Assembly: GCA_003956705.1 (NCBI GenBank)
Contig: QZCP01000667.1
Coordinates: forward strand, 530,102 to 594,101
Length of the DNA: 64,000 nucleotides
Direction of reading: 5' to 3'
Source of the DNA: Brevipalpus yothersi
Taxonomy: Eukaryota; Arthropoda; Arachnida; Trombidiformes; Tenuipalpidae
The notes under the pieces are model-generated. The model saw only the letters and a program-made list of their open reading frames with translations, was not told the origin of the DNA and made no database searches. The stretch's first letter is position 1; every line of letters starts with the position of its first letter. Position numbers and translations under genes: made by a program. Below, piece by piece: positions 37,607 through 50,257 of the stretch.

Positions 37607-39603
37607 GTGAATTTATGGATTCCTCATGATTGTCAAACCGGGAATGATACCAATAGAATACAGGGGCTCATTATTCAAACAGAATTATACACCAGTCACC
37701 AAAAGAGAGGGAGAGAGAGAAAGTCGCTAATAAAGTCTGTTCCCTAGTGCTGGGCAATATCACTTCTTTCTACAATTACTATCACTACAATTCGGCGGGC
37801 TTAGAGAGCTGCTGTTGCCATAGAGCATAGTGGGAATAGTGAATGTATGCATCTATTAGAGCCACCATCAGCATAGATAGAGCTACACATGATTTGTGAG
37901 ACATTCATCCAGCCAAGTGTGTATTCTAGTATATTTTCTCATTGTTTCCGAGAGAGAGAGAGAGAGAGAGAGAAAGATCATGAGAAATACGGAATAATAA
38001 TGACGAAGAGATAGGAGATGGCAGTCATACAATATCTTTCTGTCTCTTTCTTTCACTCTCAAAAGAGGAGTCCGATTTTCGGAGCAGAATCGTTGTGACA
38101 AGGAATATAATATATATAAAAGTTGGTGTAGTAAGTGTGAAGAGATCAATGAGATGAGTTAAGCCTTTCAGGAGAAAGATGAGAGTAAGAGAGAAAGATG
38201 GAATAGAATGGCTTGAATCGTAGAGCTCATGCTTGCTAGCCATTGAAAGAATTCACTGGGTTATGCTGCAAAATGCATCATCACAATATTCTTCCGCTAG
38301 CAAAAGCTCTCTCAACCTATCCATTTGAGCTCCTTTCTTCCTCTCTCATTCTCTGTTCTCTCTTGGAAGATTTTGGGTTCGCTCTCGTTTTTATTGGCAT
38401 GGTTCTCAAATCATTGAATTCATTCCCCTGAACATCAATGTTCAGGCGCTTTTATATATCTTGCCTTTTCTCTCTCTCTCTCTTCCATTGCTTATGCCAT
38501 CTCGCTTTCTCTCTTCCTCCTTCTATTTCTTTCCTCACTTTTCCATAGGAAAATTTTACACTCATCTCCTGAATGTTGGTGTATATTATATAAGCTTGAG
38601 CCTTCAGATCATTCTTCAAGTATCATGATTCCCTATTACATTTTCCACACTTCTCATTCCATTTTGGCCATTTTTACCCTTGCATTTTGGTTTGCTCTTC
38701 TTCTTCTTCTATTTCTTTTTGCGTTTTCTTCCTCTTTGACATGCTCTTACCCTCCCCCATAGATATATAGAAATATTCGATATTCACGTAGAATCATCCA
38801 GAATAGTGTCTCTTCTACTCTCTCTCTCTCTCCTCTTTTACTCTCTCTTCTCTATTTTTCCTCTTTCTTTATTCCTTTTGATTGAAGCCAGGCTCTTTCA
38901 CCATCAATTTCTTTTCTTTCGTTTTCTCTTTCTTTCTATCTGTCTCTCTCTCTCTTTTTCTCCCTTTTTCTATCTTCCACTTTTCTGGAAGAAAAGTATT
39001 CTATCTTGCTGACAAAATGACCAAGCCGCCATGTTCAGAATACCCACTTTCTTGAGCGAAAAGAATTGTAATCATTTTCTGAACAACATAATCCCATTAT
39101 TGGCATGGTCCACACAAACACATACACACACACATGGAGAAAGAGAGGTATATATAAATGTATACAGAATACACCATCGAATTCATGAAAGTAGCCAGAA
39201 TTGGGTGGAAGATAGAATGGAATAATGGTGGAAGAGATAGAAGAGAAGAGATGATATTGCTGCTTGCATATATGATCCAGAACTGATTTGAATGGCAAAG
39301 TCAACTTAAGCGGAAAAAGATGGCAAGAAGGAAGCTGTCGGTATGGAATAGAATGTCCAATGAACACTGCTACTGGTATTGGCTTATTGTTTACCAGAAT
39401 CACAATTAGGTAAACAAGGTGAAGGAAAAAATTGTGTAAAGAGAGAGAAAGAAAGAGAAAGAAAAAAAGATGGGGAAGAGAGTTAGTTTTTTGACCTGAT
39501 CATAGGATGAAAGCTATGTTGGAAGATGGTGTAGTTGAAGGTTTGTGAAAAAAATGAGCACGAAAGACACGGAAAAGGAAAATAAGTTCTGAGTTAGATA
39601 GGT

Positions 39604-39637
<34 letters not shown>

Positions 39638-40297
39638 ATGGAACAAGAGAGCGATAAAGTGCATTTCTTTCGCTTTTTTCGATCATCACCAGGCTTGCTC
39701 TCTCATATCTTGAGCATCGATCATCATCTTTGATGCGTAGGTATCATGGCATAAATTGGATGTATATGGATGGAAAAAGTGGATCAAAGCTGGAAACTGG
39801 GAAGGTAAGAAGTGATTGGAACAAGCAAATGCGAGGGAGGTAAGATGTGAAAGAAAAAGAAAGAGGGAGAGAGAGAGAGGGCAAAAGAATAAGGAAAAAA
39901 GAGTAATTATGAGACCTCAAGAGGAGACCCAATCATTCAGATTTGTCATGATAAGCCCATCTCTTTCTCCTTCTCTTTCATTTTTACTGCAATCCAGAAT
40001 GAATGAATGGGGGCGAACAAGCACCAAATTCATGCATGATATGGCTTGGTATATTCCATTTTGATGTCTATTGAAGAGAAAGCGATCTTTCCCTCATACA
40101 ACAGGAACTGATATCTATTCTTTCTCTCTCTCTTCTCTCTTTTCTCTCTTTTCCATCTATTACTCAACTACTATGAGCTGCTATGGTAGATGTATTTGAA
40201 CATGTATCGATCGACTCATGATGATATACTGGGTACCGTTCACTCACACAACCGGAGTCAACCAGATCTTTTGCTTTTCCCTGGTTTTATAGCCCCA

Positions 40298-40341
<44 letters not shown>

Positions 40342-40532
40342 NNNNNNNNNNNNNNNNNNNNNNNNNNNNNNNNNNNNNNNNNNNNNNNNNNNNNNNNNNN
40401 NNNNNNNNNNNNNNNNNNNNNNNNNNNNNNNNNNNNNNNNNNNNNNNNNNNNNNNNNNNNNNNNNNNNNNNNNNNNNNNNNNNNNNNNNNNNNNNNNNNN
40501 NNNNNNNNNNNNNNNNNNNNNNNNNNNNNNNN

Positions 40533-40604
<72 letters not shown>

Positions 40605-43600
40605 TTCGATTGCATGATTTTCATCATCGTTCTGCGAATACAACTTTCTCCTTTTATCTATCTACCTCACTCAAGCATCCAATGGATCTCTCTCCTCTTC
40701 TCTCTTCTCTCTTTCCATCTCTTTCTTCATTCTTGTCACTGTGTGGCAAGAAGAAATGAGTCACTTTTTCTTTCATTTTTCTATTTTTTTTCACTTCGTC
40801 TTCTTCTTTTTTTCCTATTTTCTTCTTCTTCTTCTACTTCTACTTCATCATCTTTTTTTTTCTCTCCTTCTCACTTTGCACTGAAGGGAGCCCAAACGCA
40901 TCTTTTTTTTGATCAAAAAAAGAAGGGAAAAAAGGAAAGAGAGAATTAAGAAGAAGAAAACACATTCCATTGATGTGTATGAGGGAGTGAAGATGTGTGT
41001 TTGTGTAAGTAAGTGGAGAGATAGAGAGATGGAAAGAACGTATATATATATATATCATTGGAAAACACACAGGGAGAGAGGAAAATATATATTCTACTTC
41101 TTCTTCCCCTCATATCTTTTGGTTCAGATTGGTTCAATACTCACCCAGAGACGGTCCAGGACCAACAACACGTCTTCGGAATGTTTCCCGCTCTTTTTCT
41201 TCATCCTCATCTATCGGTACGTTCTTGGCCAACGGTGCGCGTACAGGCCTACAATTTTTTTCGATTGGTTGACAATAATCAATGGCAATAATCAATCCGC
41301 AAGGTACAATATTTTTCCACCAAACCAAGGAAAGATAGATGGATAGAGAGATTGTTAATTTTTTTCCCCGATGTGAACATGATTGGGATGGAAAAATAAA
41401 AAAGGGATTCAAAAGAGAGAGAGAGGGAAGAGAGAGAGAAAGAAAAAGAGACAAAAAAAATGCGACCATTAATCAAAAACAATCAATCTATGAGCTCGGT
41501 ATTGTTTTTTTTTACGTATTGGTTTCCGGTAATCATTCAAATTTAATGTGCTCAATAACTACAGCTAGTAGTGATTGATGGTGAATGTGGATCGAGAGCA
41601 ATCAAATGAGATCAAATTTTGGAGACGAGTTACGTGAATGTGTGAATGTGTTTGTATATGTGTTTTCTCGTCTGTTTGTGAAATGTATGCATTCTCCTTG
41701 TTTTTGTCATCATCTATTGATTTGATTTGATTTTTTTATCCTCCTCCTCCTCTTCTCCATCATCTCTTAAATATATATTCATATTCATAAATATAAATAT
41801 ATTTATATATATATTTGATTATATATACTCTTTTTTTTCCCTTCATACTGGTTCATATCACTAGTCAAGGGGGTGGTAAAGGAGATGGTGAGATGGTGAG
41901 ATGATCTTGATTTTTTTTAATAAGGATGCTAGAGTTTGTGATTTTTGTTTGTATATTTTGTTTTGCATCATCAATTAGGATTGGTAGAGTGAAATCAGAG
42001 CTTTACTTGATTCAAGAAAATTGTAATGATGTCGACTATAATCGGTGGTGGTGGATGGTGAATATCGTCGAGATGAGCTAGCCGATGTAGGTGATGATAT
42101 TGGTGTCATACTGGTGGAAGAATATCGAGAATATTGGGATGATGGTGATGATGATACTTGACTATTCAGACGATGACCATACCCAGAACTTCGAGTGGAC
42201 TGATTGATCGGTGATGTGGGTGAATCAGTGTTTAACGATGAATATCGTAGTCCATTTGAGGTGAGAATTGATGATGATGATGGTGATGATATACCAAAAC
42301 TATTACTACTACTATTACTATTACTACTAGAAGTATATGAGCTTGGAGATGAATATAGTGAGCTACTCGTTGAACTTCGCGCCAATCTACCGGCGCCATA
42401 TCGACTAGATAATCCTCGAGAATAAGAATATCGACCCTGTTCTTCTATCGAATTATTTCTACTAGAACTTATCGAATTTCGATTAGAATAATTACTATTG
42501 TTATTGTTATTATTATCATTGTGGTTAGAGCTACTTAGTGAATCGTGTTGTAACTTAATATCACGATCAATTGATGGACTACGACTACGACCGCGAAGTG
42601 ATGGCGTATAGTTGACCGGTGAATATTTGTCCATAGTACCATCAATCGATGGACGACGTGATACGTATGGTGATGGTCCTCGCGATGATCGATTACGATT
42701 ATAGTATGCTGACGATGAATTGTGGTATGAATCATCTTGATCGGTTGATGATTGACGAGATAGTATTGGCCGTCCATATGAGCCGCTACCACTACGATAG
42801 CCTGTTGGATTACTGGCCAAGGATGGAGCTCGTGTACTTGTAATGTGATTACTATTATTATTATTATTGTTATTATTAATCTTGTTGACTATAACCGCAT
42901 CTTGTATCATCATCATCTCCTTATCTTCCCTTGACTGTGAAATGTTCCCTCTACTATCTTCACCGGATGTGGGTGGCGGAGGTGGTGATTCGGATAGTAA
43001 TGGCGGTGGTGGTGGTGATGGTGACGGTGAGGACGATTGTGGTGATGGTGGAGTTACTTGCCTCAATCCCGAAGTGGTGGTATTGGTGGAACCAAGTGTA
43101 TTACTTGCTGTTGACATTGATGATACTTGGGATGATCGACTATTGTCCTTACTGTCCTCATGATCCATGGATCCTCTCCGTCTTCGTGGACCATTAAATC
43201 GTGATAAACCCAAATCACTGGACTCATCGCCAAGTGAATCATCATCCGTATCACGTAAGGTGCGATTTGGATTGATACTTTCCAGTGAACTTTGTCTTGA
43301 TGATGAATTTCTTTCATCCTCATCTCTCAACATATTAGCTCTTCTACTCATCAATGGTGCCGATGTGTTACTGTTAACCGATGTCTTATTATTATTATTG
43401 CCACCAGACGAAACTTGCGATTCTCGAGTGGGTGACATTGGTGTGGACACCGATGATGGTGGCAATGGTTGAACAGTGGATGGTGGCGGTGGTGATGATA
43501 CAACTTGATTACTGGTCACATACGATTGTGGTGTTGCGGCAGCTGCCGCACTGGCTAACGCTGCATTTGCCGCTTGATTCATTTTCTTTTGCTTCTCAAT

Positions 43601-45292
43601 CTCATCTTCACTCACTTGACGTGATGGTGGACGTCGAGTGACCGGTGGCTGTTGTCCAGCTGATGGACGAGTGGTGGTGGTGGTGGTTACCGGTGGTGTT
43701 GGATTGCGAGATTCTTCTTCTTCACGTGCTTTTTCAACTCGTGCACGAGCTTCCACCTCATGAGATCGTTCCATGAAGTGGGCTGTATCACCAATACGAA
43801 TTATACCACTCAATGGGCCACGTGGAGCTGATTCGGTGTCAAAAACTTTCGGGGGTGGCGGTGGTGGAGCATTCTCTTCGAATCGAACACTTCGTGATGA
43901 CAGTGAAGCCATATCAAATGTATCATGATCATCGAAACCCAGTTCGACACCTTTTTCTCTCATAAATCGAGACTTGAATTGTGGTCCTGTGTAAGTGTCC
44001 TCTGTGTCCGGTCTTGACCAGCCACTTCGGTATGAGGATGTATCCGATGAATCGCGCAGGAAACGATTCCTTGTGGTGCTTGTATCACGATCATCACCAG
44101 TACCATATCGACCGATCCGATGATCAGTGTCACGTCTACTGCCACGACCATAATTGGGTGATGTTGACCTTTCACCTCGATCTTTTTCCGTATCACTCAT
44201 ACCACCCATCGTACTCAATCGGCTACTGGGTGGGCCAACCAGATCGGTCAATCTACTATCACGTCGAGCGAATTGAGCTGCTAGCCGATGGTCACTCTGG
44301 GATCTCATCAACATATTTTGCTGGGGTATTGATAGACTACTGCCGGAATATTGGAGTGGTGATGAAGCTCGCTGGAGTTGATTGTTGGCCACATCATCAT
44401 TGGTTGGCAACTTAAGTTCACCAAAATTGATTAGATTACGTCTTAATGCATCCAGATCAGTGTTGGGTATAAATTTCATTCCTCGCGTATAATCAACGGT
44501 ATCTGCATCGAAATTGCGTAGAAAATCGAGAGTTTTGACAAAAATATCTTTACATTCTACCAATTCCAGATCATTCCATGATTTATCTGGATCGAGAAGT
44601 GTTTTTTCTGCTATATCACAATTGTTTGTCATATTGTTGAATTCAATTTCCAAATCTTCTTTCATTTTTGTCAACGTTTTCGATTCGGTTGCCGAATATG
44701 ATTCTAATTCTTTGAGCAATTTTTCCTCTTGAGTCTTGATATCACGAACAAAACGTCGAACAATCTCTTCAATTTCATCTCTCATATGGACAGTGTTAAC
44801 GTTCAAACGTTCCACTGAACGTTCAGTTTGCGTTAGAGCATCCTGGAGACGATTGAGTGCTCGACGTACTTGATTACATATTCGTGATATTTCTCTTTTC
44901 AATATATCTAGATGAGCTTCTTTACATTCGGGACACACTTTCTTATCACAATGGGAACATCTAGTGACCGATGATTTTTCGGAACAAACACCACATCGTT
45001 CCATGAACGTTGGCACTGGATCCGGCTCTTCACCAGTGATACTTTGATGTAATTCCAGAAATCGCTGTAGTGTGACATTGGTTGGATAGGATTGGATTCC
45101 CTGGAATGGAATCCGATGTTCAGCACGACACTCGGGACATTTGATTTGTCTTCGAGCATAATCTTGTAGACCATCCATACATGGATCTTGACAGAAACTG
45201 TGTTGACAAGGCAACATTTTTGGATTTCGAAAACGATCGAGACATATTGCACAAGTGAGAAGTTGCTCCAATTTATCCCAAGCTGTGGCCAT
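29986..45292 (-). CDS. tn: Thin (abba)-type TRIM/NHL E3 ubiquitin ligase
   Basis: The 5' coding exon starts with ATG at 45292. It encodes a C3HC4 RING (LLTCAICLDRFRNP; C14, C17, C29, H31, C34, C38, C52, C55), a B-box-like zinc cluster (ERCGVCSEKSSVTRCSHCDKK, near residues 98-118), a coiled coil to about residue 290, then a long disordered Ser/Arg/Pro-rich region. Downstream exons join in phase: 41248-41145, 32630-32475, 32182-31092 and 30105-29986. The last two encode six NHL repeats (motifs HRVQVF, HRVQIF, HRIQVF, HRIQIF, NRIQIF, HRIQVF), a complete propeller ending at the stop. The donor leaving the first exon must leave phase 2. Two candidates fit: 42183 (GG before GTATGG, total about 1526 residues) and 43524. 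Fly Thin is the TRIM32 relative needed at Z-discs/costameres for sarcomere integrity. Unspliced, the first exon stays open to a stop at 41975. Confidence 0.92.
30527..30597. repeat. (GA)n microsatellite in last thin intron
   Basis: About 35 AG units lie inside a purine-only tract extending from about 30360 to 30720 on the plus strand. It sits within the intron between NHL exons. Confidence 0.95.
32475..32630 (-). CDS. tn: Small internal exon of thin upstream of the NHL exons
   Basis: This 156-base exon has acceptor AG at 32632-32631 and donor GTAGGC after AATG (GT at 32474-32473). It encodes an acidic then Tyr/Arg-rich linker (GIDRNEDEDDAPTS, RDREKTPPPMSDDTN). Its phases match the 41145 donor and the 32182 acceptor exactly. 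Confidence 0.85.
33491..33546. repeat. (GA)n microsatellite in thin intron
   Basis: Twenty-eight GA units in the intron between the 32630 exon and the exon starting at 41248. Confidence 0.95.
34147..35867 (-). CDS. tn: Alternative acidic terminal exon of thin
   Basis: An acceptor (ACAAACAG, AG at 35869-35868) opens a 573-codon frame that ends in its own stop at 34147. Its start phase equals that of the 32630 exon, so the 41145 donor can join either exon: SLG continues to QQQEGKQTSFFNRN here or to IDRNEDEDD there. The exon begins Ser/Asp-rich, has a long Glu/Asp run (about 35490-35690), then a Ser/Thr/Asn/Arg-rich region and a tail with SSGYGSQESIRPSMESLDK. No known domain is recognised. If used as a terminal exon it yields a Thin isoform with RING and coiled coil but no NHL propeller. 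No good phase-1 donor was found near its end, which favours a terminal exon. An independent gene is the alternative. Confidence 0.6.
35490..35690 (-). repeat. GAA/GAG/GAT-rich tract encoding poly-acidic run
   Basis: The sense (minus) strand is almost pure purine with GAA, GAG and GAT codons. It encodes two or three Glu blocks of 7-13 residues separated by short D-, G- or V-containing spacers. The plus strand reads as TTC/CTC/TCA repeats giving spurious poly-Ser and poly-Leu frames. Confidence 0.9.
37101..37142. repeat. (GA)n microsatellite in thin intron
   Basis: About 21 AG units within a purine-rich tract (about 37030-37270). Confidence 0.95.
37569..37603. repeat. (TA)n microsatellite in thin intron
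   Basis: About 17 TA units; the only long TA tract in this intron. Confidence 0.9.
39025..39035 (-). promoter_or_regulatory. YY1/Pho consensus motif inside thin intron
   Basis: The minus strand reads AACATGGCGGC, an exact match to AANATGGCGGC, in the same orientation as thin. It could mark an internal promoter or a Polycomb-type element; only the motif is seen. Confidence 0.3.
39607..39634. repeat. (GA)n microsatellite in thin intron
   Basis: About 14 GA units. Confidence 0.9.
40302..40599. repeat. (CT)n microsatellite interrupted by assembly gap
   Basis: CT repeats flank the gap on both sides (about 40302-40341 and 40533-40599), so the true array probably spans the gap. The gap size (191 N) may be nominal. 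Confidence 0.95.
40342..40532. other. Assembly gap (191 N)
   Basis: A run of N lies within the (CT)n array, most likely a repeat-length failure. It is within a thin intron and does not interrupt a recognised exon. Confidence 0.99.
41145..41248 (-). CDS. tn: Small linker exon of thin
   Basis: This 104-base exon has acceptor TTGTAG (AG at 41250-41249) and donor GTGAGT (GT at 41144-41143). It encodes PVRAPLAKNVPIDEDEEKER and RRRVVGPGPSLG. It enters with two bases pending from the 5' exon and leaves phase 1, compatible with both the 35867 and the 32630 acceptors, so it is the branch point for the alternative 3' ends. Confidence 0.8.
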
Positions 45293-48200
45293 ATTTTTAC
45301 AGTTTTTGTGTGTGTCTTTATCTTCTTATCTTGAGATGAGGAATTCGATGAAGTTGATTATCAAATGATAGTAGTGATAGCAGTAGTAACAACAACGGAA
45401 ACAAAAAAGATCACCAAAAATAGAGAGAGAGAAAGAGTAAATGACTTATCAACGTTGATTAGTTTTAACTGTGAGCAGAAGATAATTCAAACTTTCAATG
45501 TGTATGCTTGAAACTGTGAATATGAGAGACAAAAAAATAGAAATGAAAGGTAAAATATTCATACATGTGTAAATTCATGAATTAATGATATCAATTCATT
45601 GTGATTTCAATGAAACTCTTAATGAGACAAGCAAAATTGCTCCACTAATTTTCAACCACAATATATTTTGATCAATTAAGAGAGCAAGAAAAATAATTTC
45701 AATGTGAGCTTGTTCAACTTCGACTAGTAAATATTTTTTTCACACAAATAGACACACACAGGGCCAAAAAAATTGAAGGCTGAGCAGGAAAAATCTATCT
45801 TAACATCGAGAGTATATGTGTAAATACCTTTTTAACTATCAAGTTTCCGAGATAAATGAGTGAATTATCCAAGGCTCTAAGTTATGAAAGGAGGTCAAAT
45901 AATATGGCTGGAAGACAACTAATCTTGTTGACTGTTGGGTTTTTTGGGTGTACAGAAAATTATTTCGATTGTAGACAAAAATCGATGAGCACTGGTCAGA
46001 TGAATTTCCAATTTTTCCGGGTCAAAGGTGATGCAAAAAGTTATTCGAAAGGCTACTACTACTGCAACCCATACTATCACTTATATCATTCATATCACAC
46101 TAATAGGAAACAAAGATGTATGAAACTGAATCAAATGTGCAGTTTGTGTATCACGTCAATCAGCACCAAGTGAAGTGATCATACTATAGTCAAAAAATCA
46201 ATCCCAAAAATCAAGCCGTAACAAAAAAAAGTGGTGAACACACATAGGCAACAACAAGTGAAAAGTGAATGTGATTAGCAAGCTGAAATCGTTTCGATAA
46301 TCCTTCGTGGATCAAGTTATTTATGGATGGAGAGAAGAAGATGAAAAGAGAGAGAGGCTCGAGAGCAACTTCCAATAGTTTTCTAGAGACGGATGCAAAG
46401 ATGAAAAAGACGAAGAAGAAGAAGAAGAGAAGAAGAGGATACAGATGTAGATGAGGATGGCGAAGTGTAGCTAGTGAGAAGATGTACTGAGAAAAGTCTA
46501 AAATACATTTTTAACGTTTGCCAAAAAGTTAACCATTTTGAGTGAGTAAGCATTGCCACAAGCGGTGGTTAACATCTCTCCGGATGAGGGCAAACACTTC
46601 ATTTAATTTCCCTCTTCTCATCTTCATCCTCATCCTTATCTTCTTCTTTCTCTTTCTCTCTCTCTCTTTTCCACTTTTCAGACGAGGACCTCGACTCAAG
46701 TCAGCATTATGATTCCAGCCTTTCATCCCACAATCTTGTCCCGTGGTTGTGGCGAGGAACCCCGAAAAAAAATGAGGAAGAAGAGTCTCCATCAAACAAG
46801 GAGCCAGTGTTATTCTGGAGAGACAATATAAATTACGCAAAAGATTGTGGAAAGAGTAAGGAGTTGCTTGACACTTGATCATCCATGCAAATTCAAATCA
46901 CCATGGATGAGATCCATAATAATAATGATAGTTTGAGTATGTGTGTGTGTGTGTATATCGTAAGCTTTGGTGCAATGAATTGACTCAATACTACAGAAAT
47001 GTAAAATTAATGATCAATCCGAAGAGTGAGTAATTGAAAATTTCAAGTGCTAAGAGAAAAAAATTCCTACCAAGATGTATCGATCTTTGACTGTCAAATG
47101 AGCTTGATGTGATTGATTTGCTTAAACTTGAGCTGAACAGAGGAAACCATGATGAGTTGTGAGTGATCAAAAATGGAGAGGTAAAAGAGAGAAATAAATT
47201 CGTTCTCCTCTGGTGAAACAATTTGATGAGAAAAATCAAAGAAAGCTTTGAAAAATCTAATTTAATCAAAATAGAGGGAACATAAAAAGAAGAAAAAAAC
47301 TCATGGTTCCGAGGTTGTGGTATTCAGACTGTGTAGAGAGATCGGTATTCTGGCAATTTTCCGAAAACCTTGCCGGTATTTCATTTGAGCTTCCTATTTT
47401 TTTGGAGCGTATCGTTGATTATTCTTCGCTTATAATCTAACAGATGAAAATGAAGTAAAGAACAAAAAAGATTAACGTATCAAATTATATCTGGTATCAG
47501 ATTACATGTCCATTTTTAAAGTTTAAAGGGAAAAGAATCATATAGAAATGATCTACTTGCCGAAAAATGATAGAGACCTGATTTTCTCATGGAAATCTAA
47601 TTCAAATTAACTAATTATAACACAAAAATTCATATAAACCTTCGAATTGATCTGCATCTATCAATTCGTTAAGGAAGATCAAATATTGTCCAAAAAAGTC
47701 AGCAGAATCATCATTTAAGATATAATTAATGGACTGATTTCAATCTAGGCTTTGATAATCTAAAGGCTAAATTAATTTTCAAGTTACTCATAGCTATTTG
47801 ATTCGAATATTCTCAATTTCAGGCCGAAATTGATCCTCCCCTCTTGCTTCTATCATAATTTTTATCTCTATTGGAATTAAATGATATCTTAATACTTGTA
47901 AGGCTTATTATTAATTTGAAAATATTCAGTTGAAAATTGATGCAAAAAAGATAACCAGTAGACATTTGATAAATAGAATTAATATAAATCACAATATTGA
48001 GTTCACATTTTAGACTATTTTGAATCACCAGCTTCATTAGTAATTTGATTAAATTTATGCCACAATTTACCCGAATAAGAGGCCAAAATAGATCAAATTT
48101 TCACAACCAGCAGACTATTCACATAAACTGATTCATTTTATGGTCAATCAAAAAATTATCTACAATCTTTCCCTCTACATTCCAGGACTACATGGTGCCT

Positions 48201-50189
48201 CATCAACCACGTGGTACTCAGAAAGTGACTCAACATTATCACTAATCTCAATTAATTTTTGGATGAGTAAGCATCATAGTTTGGAAAGCATTGAAATTGC
48301 TCTGATCAATTTAACGAGAGCTGATAATGAAAAAAAAGGAAAGCAACAGGAAATGAAATGTTTCATGTTTCTTCGAACTCTTGACTTTTGAGTAAAAAAA
48401 TTCTTATCAGCCTCGATTATGAGATTATAATCATGAATATCAAAAGAGATCAGAGAAAATTCGAAGAGTCTAGTTTTCTCTCTCTAAGATGGTTTTTCGA
48501 ATGGAATTTTGTGGTTCAAAATACTTATCATCAAATTAGGTTAACACTCACAACATACACTCTCTCAACCGGAAGATGGGAAATTCAATCCTCTATTCCG
48601 TTCCATCCATCAGGATGAGAAAGTTCAGAAAACTCTGTCTGACAAAGATTTATTCGAATAAATACTCTATCATGTTATGAGACTGCTATGTAAGGAGGAT
48701 GTTTATTCGAGTCAGTAAAACTCATCATTCACCAGTAAAAGTTCGTGAAACTTCACCGAATGATGTGGTTAAGAGCCTTCTAAGAAACTTCCAATGACTT
48801 GAAGGACTCCCCTGAAAATGATAGATTATAATAAACCAAAAAAGTATTTCAATTTTTTTCCAACCATTCAGAAATCTAACCATTCCATGAAATTTCATTA
48901 CTGACTATCAGTTGAAAATTTTTCGAGAAACTGTAATGAGACAACATGAGTATTCAAGTCAAAAGTCTCATGTGACAATGAGTTAATCGTGAAACATGAA
49001 CTTTATTGCTTCTTCTTCTCAGTAAAAGAATGAATGGGACTTGACTCTGCCAAAAGACTACGGAGAGATGCAAATACAAATGTGAAGCCTCGGTAAGTGA
49101 GTTGGTGAAAAAAACTGCCAAAAAAAAGCGCAAACAAAATGTTACTCATATATTTTCGGCAAACTCAATTCGAAATCATGGAGTGTGAGTCAACCAACAA
49201 AGAGCGAAAGATTATTTTCACCGAAAAGTTCAAAGATGACATCAAATTGACGCTCAATTCTTCAAATCAGAGCCAAAACTGAGCAGTTGCGCCAATGTAT
49301 ATGTGTGTTACTACTGTACTTAGAATATATTTACATTCGGTAGAACGTTACGATTAGATATGTATAATAACTGTATATAACAACTAACTTACTTTTTTTC
49401 TGTTGAGAGGGAGAGAAGAAGATAATTTACCCAAATGTTGATCACAGAGAGCCTCTCTTTTTGATGATCTGGATGCTGAGAGGAGAATAGTGTGTGTGTA
49501 TGAGAGGATGCAAGAGGCTGATGAAAGTGGAGCAAAGTGTTTTTTTTGAAGATACAAGGATCACACTCACAGTAAGTAGTGATGAGTCTTGAAGGTGAGA
49601 CTGTTTGACACTATTCAATTCAGTCAATTAATGACACAGAAAAAAGTTTTTCTGGGCACAAGTTCAAATAATTAGGGCAGTTATTCATCAATATCATCAT
49701 CACTGAATAGTACTTTTGGATGATATTGGTACCTCATTTCAATTTTTGTCCCTCTAGTCTATGGGGCATTCTACTTCTCCATGATTCTGGAAAACAAAAC
49801 ACTGACGAACAATATTGGAAAAGTTCTCACACTCTTTCTCTCGCTTCACTTGCACACAAGTGTAGTATGATTTATTGTCACTACTTTATTGTCATCAAAA
49901 TGAGGATAGAAAGTGGTAAAACAAATGGTAAGCTCATCTCAAAAGCATTGTGAAATTGAGAGAGGAAAGAGACTGCAATAGACAGAGAGAATGACAGGCC
50001 AAGAGGAGAGAGAAGAGAGAGGAAAAAAGTGTATTGGCCAAGATGGGGATGAAAAAAGAAGAGAAAAACTAGAAAGAGAGAGAGAGATGCTAATTTTAGA
50101 TCAACAAGACTTAGCAAAGTACCGTTAGACAAGCTCCTATTCTGATTCCTTGTTTGGCGGACTCTTTTGTAGAGCCCACAAAATGCTGA

Positions 50190-50257
<68 letters not shown>

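Larger units (their letters stand above)
35868..41144. other. Long microsatellite-rich intron segment of thin
   Basis: No further exon could be supported. The segment is dominated by purine/pyrimidine strand-asymmetric sequence: (GA)n at 37101-37142, 37951-37973 and 39607-39634, T/C-rich sequence at 38460-38990 and the interrupted (CT)n at 40302-40599. Open frames here are low-complexity shadows. A perfect YY1-type AACATGGCGGC in thin orientation lies near 39025-39035. Confidence 0.7.

Noticed and set aside
40190..40759. Plus-strand Leu-Ser repeat frame across the N gap
   Set aside because: It is a translation of the (CT)n microsatellite with N filling and has no gene features.
45856..46173. 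Plus-strand 105-residue frame (MSELSKALSYERR...)
   Set aside because: It has an ordinary ATG frame length for this composition, no domain, no signal peptide and no splice partners.
48140..48391. Plus-strand frame with a TTWYSESD segment that recalls an Ig strand C
   Set aside because: It is on the opposite strand to the kettin exons and has no other Ig landmark such as the DSGxYxC motif. It is probably chance.
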